Under the pieces are notes generated by a model. That model made no database searches, was not told where the DNA came from, and worked only from the letters and a program-made list of their open reading frames with translations. A stretch of 64,000 nucleotides of DNA from CALBZH01 sp964538515. Its GTDB lineage: Bacteria; Desulfobacterota; Syntrophobacteria; Syntrophobacterales; Syntrophobacteraceae. The stretch's first letter is position 1, and each line of letters starts with the position of its first letter. Shown here piece by piece: positions 61,328 to 64,000 of the stretch. The translations under genes and the position numbers were made by a program. Location: assembly GCA_964538515.1 (NCBI GenBank), contig CAZIEW010000001.1:1-64000 (forward strand), in the 5' to 3' direction.

Positions 61328-62579
61328 AGGGGGCCTCAACCTTCTCCGAGACTTCGGTTCCGTTGCCGTCAAGGGCCTTCTCGGCCACGCGTCCAAAAAA
61401 GAAGACCACACCACCCAGAACGGGAAACACACCAAGCCAGGCAAACAGCGTGCGGGCACTGATGTGAAGCGAGCTCACCATGAAATAAACCAGGCCAATG
61501 GCTGCCAGACCGGTCAAGCGGCTTCCGAAGCTCGTTGTCGACTTGGCGCGTCCCTGGATATGGGCGTCCGCATGCCTGTTGACAATGGCGTCGATGCCCA
61601 CCGCTTCAGCCGCCTGCCCCACCCCGATCACCGCACCGACCACACATGCGAGCACGACGTCCCCCACGAGGTTGAAGCAGAAAAAGGAAAGACCGATGAG
61701 CATCAGGGAGATCGACGTCAGAAGGAAGGGGGAGCGGTAGGCGAAAAACAGGGGAATGATCAGTCCCGTGACGGCGACTTTCCCAACGGACTGCGCCGAT
61801 TCGAAATATCCGTAGGCTGACAAGCCCTTGGCAATTTCGTTGAGATAGACCACAGAGAGAACCGTGAACGCCCCGCGCCCGACGGCGACAAGGGAGCGGC
61901 CGATCAAGAGCAGTCGCAGGGGAAGCCGTTTCCACGTGTACGACAGCCCCTCCTTCTGGCTCGCCCAATAGGACTTCTTGCGCACCCGGGCGTAGTCAAT
62001 GACATTCTCGCCCGGCAGCCGAAGGCTGAAAACGAAAAGCAGGGAGAGGAGGAAGAAGACCGGCCCAAACATCACCGCGACGGTCGATCCCAACCAGCCG
62101 ACGACCAGGCTTGCGAGCGCATAGCCGGTGATGTTGCTCATGTGATTGGCGGCATCCACGTAGGACAAGATCTTGGTTCCCTGCACCACGGGAAAACTGA
62201 CCTTGACGACCTTGTCTACGGCCGGCTTGAAGAAGATGAACACGAAATCGCCCAGAAAAGACAGGGCAAGATACACCGCATAAGGGTAGCCGAGCAGGAC
62301 CGACGCCACCAGCAGAAGCCCGAGCACGGTGCGGCTAAGATCGGAGACGATCAAGGACGTGCGAATGCGCACTCGGTCGACCACGGGACCCGAGATCGCA
62401 TTGATGAGGACTTCGCAGACATAACGGAAGACAAGGACCAGGCCGGCCATCATGGGGTCCTTGCTCTTTTCCGCAACCAGGAGGACGGAAAGGACCCTCA
62501 AAAAGCCATCCCCCGTGCGGGTGCAGACCCGGCTGGCGATCAGGAGTACGAAGTCACGTCGAACGTCCCCGGATATCAT
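61320..62579 (-). CDS. MFS transporter of the kinase-like operon
   Basis: 419 residues from ATG 62579 with about 12 TM segments. The N-terminus MISGDVRRDFVLLIASRVCTRTGDGFLRVLSVLLV and loop between helices (PVVDRVRIRTSLIVSDLSRT) fit the major-facilitator fold, in the MFS_1 lineage often found as macrolide- or multidrug-type pumps. An exact subgroup is not recognised. First of three overlapping genes with two kinase-fold proteins, so it may be their regulated partner. Confidence 0.82.
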   Translation of the reverse strand: MISGDVRRDFVLLIASRVCTRTGDGFLRVLSVLLVAEKSKDPMMAGLVLVFRYVCEVLINAISGPVVDRVRIRTSLIVSDLSRTVLGLLLVASVLLGYPYAVYLALSFLGDFVFIFFKPAVDKVVKVSFPVVQGTKILSYVDAANHMSNITGYALASLVVGWLGSTVAVMFGPVFFLLSLLFVFSLRLPGENVIDYARVRKKSYWASQKEGLSYTWKRLPLRLLLIGRSLVAVGRGAFTVLSVVYLNEIAKGLSAYGYFESAQSVGKVAVTGLIIPLFFAYRSPFLLTSISLMLIGLSFFCFNLVGDVVLACVVGAVIGVGQAAEAVGIDAIVNRHADAHIQGRAKSTTSFGSRLTGLAAIGLVYFMVSSLHISARTLFAWLGVFPVLGGVVFFFGRVAEKALDGNGTEVSEKVEAPYA

Positions 62580-62932
62580 CGTCGTCTGAACCTGTCGTCC
62601 CCATGCTCCTTGTCCGCAATGGGGAGCAAAGCAACGTCCTATGGCTATCAAATGGAATGGAGAGTAAGACCATGGTCAAGAATATGAAGGGATCAAGCAG
62701 ACTTAGATTAGCACCCGGACTACACGCGTGTCAATCCTTCAGGTGACCCTACAGGTCCACTTTACATAGCCGAGGGAAGCCCTCTGCCATTTTCCTGACA
62801 CCTGGCTCGTACCCAGGCCGGGGATTCATCCATACAAGGGCCGAGCGTTCCCTTGCCATCCCTTCGTACGACCGCATGGGCACCGATCATGCTGGAAGGA
62901 GCATGTCGTCGGGAATGCGCTGGCCGACAGCC
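62580..62932. other. Intergenic region with minus-strand promoter
   Basis: 353 bases with no supported gene. It carries the promoter at 62705-62734 and a hairpin with arms CCCCAT/ATGGGG (62599-62624), about 20 bases before the MFS start, which could affect translation. Nothing else is recognised. Confidence 0.4.
62705..62734 (-). promoter_or_regulatory. Sigma-70 type promoter for the MFS operon
   Basis: On the minus strand TTGACA (62734-62729), 18-base spacer, TAATCT (62710-62705). It would start transcription about 120 bases before the MFS start codon. Confidence 0.55.
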
Positions 62933-64000
62933 TTACATGGAGACGGCCCCGGCAGATGGTATTTCTGCGACCACTTCGGGCAAAGGGATGAAGAGCTCCC
63001 CCGGGTCGACGTTGTCTCGAGGGGGCAGTCGATAGCCCTTACCCATGGGGCTTTCCGCGGGAATCCGCCACTTCTCCTTGAAGAGCTTCCAGTTTCGCTC
63101 CATGTTGTGTGAATAGTCTATCTTTGCACCAATGAACGTCTGGCTCCCCACGTGGTGAATGAAGACGTCTTTTGCAATGCGCGCTTCGAAGCCGGCGAGC
63201 GCTGCTCGGACGCAGAAATCATCGTCCTCGAAATTGCCGCTGGGAAAGCGCACATCCAATCCGCCGATCGCGTCGATCACAGCCCGCCTTGCCAGGAGGC
63301 AGAAGCCCACAACCCGCATGATGGGCTGGCTCTGCCCTCGGTGCGCTTCCGCCCATCGCTCGGCAAACGCGACCAGCTCAGCACCATCTCGGTAGGTCAC
63401 TCCGGTAACCAACTGCGGCCCCGAGACATAATTGGACATCGGCCCGACAATCCCCGTGGCAGGATTCCTCCGACACACATCCAGCATGCGCCCCAGCCAG
63501 CCCGGAGTGACCACGGTATCGTTGTTGAGCAGCAGCACGTAATCGCCTTTAGCCACCGCCAGCCCCTGGTTGTTTCCCATGGCAAAGCCAAGATTCTCAG
63601 AATTCGCTATCAGCCGCACGTTCGCGTGCGCCGCCGCATAGGAGCACAGATAATCCACGGTGCCATCACTGGACCCGTTGTCGACGACAATGATCTCGTG
63701 AGGCTCTGGAGTATGGGCCTCGATACTCGCGAGGCACTCTTTGGTGAGATTCAGCTGGTTGAGCGTGAGCATGATGATGCTCGTCATAGGGGTGCTTGAT
63801 TTTGGTGCAGACGAAGAGCCGAGCACGCTCTGAAGCTTCATTCGCGCTGCCTCGGCTCCGAAATGCTTCTGTATATGCGTTTGCCCAGCCGAGGAAAGGC
63901 TCCGCCACAAGCTCTCGTCTCGGTAGAGCCGCACCACCTCACTAGCGAAGGTGACGGCATCTTCGGCTACGAGAAAGATCTCACCGTCATCGGGCGGCTC
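62933..64000 (-). CDS. Glycosyltransferase family 2 domain protein (5' truncated)
   Basis: The open frame runs past the window edge, so the N-terminus is missing; 355 residues are visible. The first part (EIFLVAEDAVTFASEVVRLYRD and LSSAGQTHIQKHFGAEAARMKL) looks like the C-terminal end of a GT4-type glycosyltransferase. The GT2 domain starts near MTSIIMLTLNQLNLTKECLASI with ENLGFAMGNNQGL, YVLLLNNDTVVTPGW (DxD-like NDT), GFCLLARRAVIDAIGGLD and FEDDDFCVRA. It resembles fused glycosyltransferases of surface glycan clusters. Confidence 0.85.
   Translation of the reverse strand, partial: EPPDDGEIFLVAEDAVTFASEVVRLYRDESLWRSLSSAGQTHIQKHFGAEAARMKLQSVLGSSSAPKSSTPMTSIIMLTLNQLNLTKECLASIEAHTPEPHEIIVVDNGSSDGTVDYLCSYAAAHANVRLIANSENLGFAMGNNQGLAVAKGDYVLLLNNDTVVTPGWLGRMLDVCRRNPATGIVGPMSNYVSGPQLVTGVTYRDGAELVAFAERWAEAHRGQSQPIMRVVGFCLLARRAVIDAIGGLDVRFPSGNFEDDDFCVRAALAGFEARIAKDVFIHHVGSQTFIGAKIDYSHNMERNWKLFKEKWRIPAESPMGKGYRLPPRDNVDPGELFIPLPEVVAEIPSAGAVSM

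Overview
The window is GC-rich, densely coded bacterial DNA from a Gram-negative organism. LolCDE-like and NodT-type export systems, lipoproteins, a beta-barrel protein and a TetR-linked envelope efflux operon all point to an outer membrane. The mix of sigma-54 regulators, PEP-synthase-like proteins, a DMSO-reductase-family molybdo/tungsto-enzyme, DUF1786 and Ser/Thr kinases with FHA and 4Fe-4S membrane proteins resembles Desulfobacterota (former Deltaproteobacteria, Syntrophobacter-like). That placement is inference. No rRNA, tRNA, CRISPR array or complete insertion sequence was seen.

Layout. 0.9-3.2 kb: a secreted repeat protein. 3.6-7.1 kb: a DUF4178/lipoprotein/DUF350/DUF2170/PspA envelope-stress operon like E. 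coli yjfIJKLM, followed by a MITE-like palindromic element. 7.4-8.7 kb: an MFS transporter. 8.9-14.4 kb: a LolA-like protein, two FtsX-type permeases, an ATPase and an outer-membrane protein. 14.3-19.7 kb (minus strand): TetR, HlyD-type adaptor, ATPase, ABC-2 permease and NodT outer-membrane factor. 20.3-24.4 kb: a small STAS-like protein, DUF1786, a molybdopterin enzyme with an altered Fe-S motif, and an MJ1316-type protein. 24.4-24.9 kb: DUF2147.

25.3-39.3 kb is the most striking region. A histidine kinase/NtrC-type regulator pair is divergent from an operon of a Usp-like protein, a TauE/SafE permease, an Alph_Pro_TM (TIGR02186) protein, three PEP-synthase-like paralogs and two receiver-only regulators. 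A good sigma-54 promoter with two upstream palindromes lies in the divergent gap, which suggests that the NtrC-type regulator drives the operon. The paralogs keep the swivelling-His domain but end in a shared unrecognised domain in place of the PEP-binding barrel, and the middle one has lost its ATP-grasp motifs.

39.3-49.3 kb holds a PPP-type phosphatase, an HD hydrolase, a BamE-like lipoprotein, a 1219-residue FHA / cyclic-nucleotide-binding / degenerate AAA+ / NapH-like ferredoxin membrane fusion, a TPR-containing Ser/Thr kinase and a LysM lipoprotein. Together these could form a phospho-signalling module coupled to membrane redox. 49.9-57.5 kb is a copper region: a 1767-residue multicopper oxidase with Ig-like and FN3 tails, and a CusB-like adaptor carrying HMBD and YHS metal-binding domains without an adjacent pump. 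57.8-64 kb holds an FKBP isomerase, an AT-rich probably acquired gene, an operon of an MFS protein and two unusual kinase-like proteins, and a glycosyltransferase cut by the window edge.
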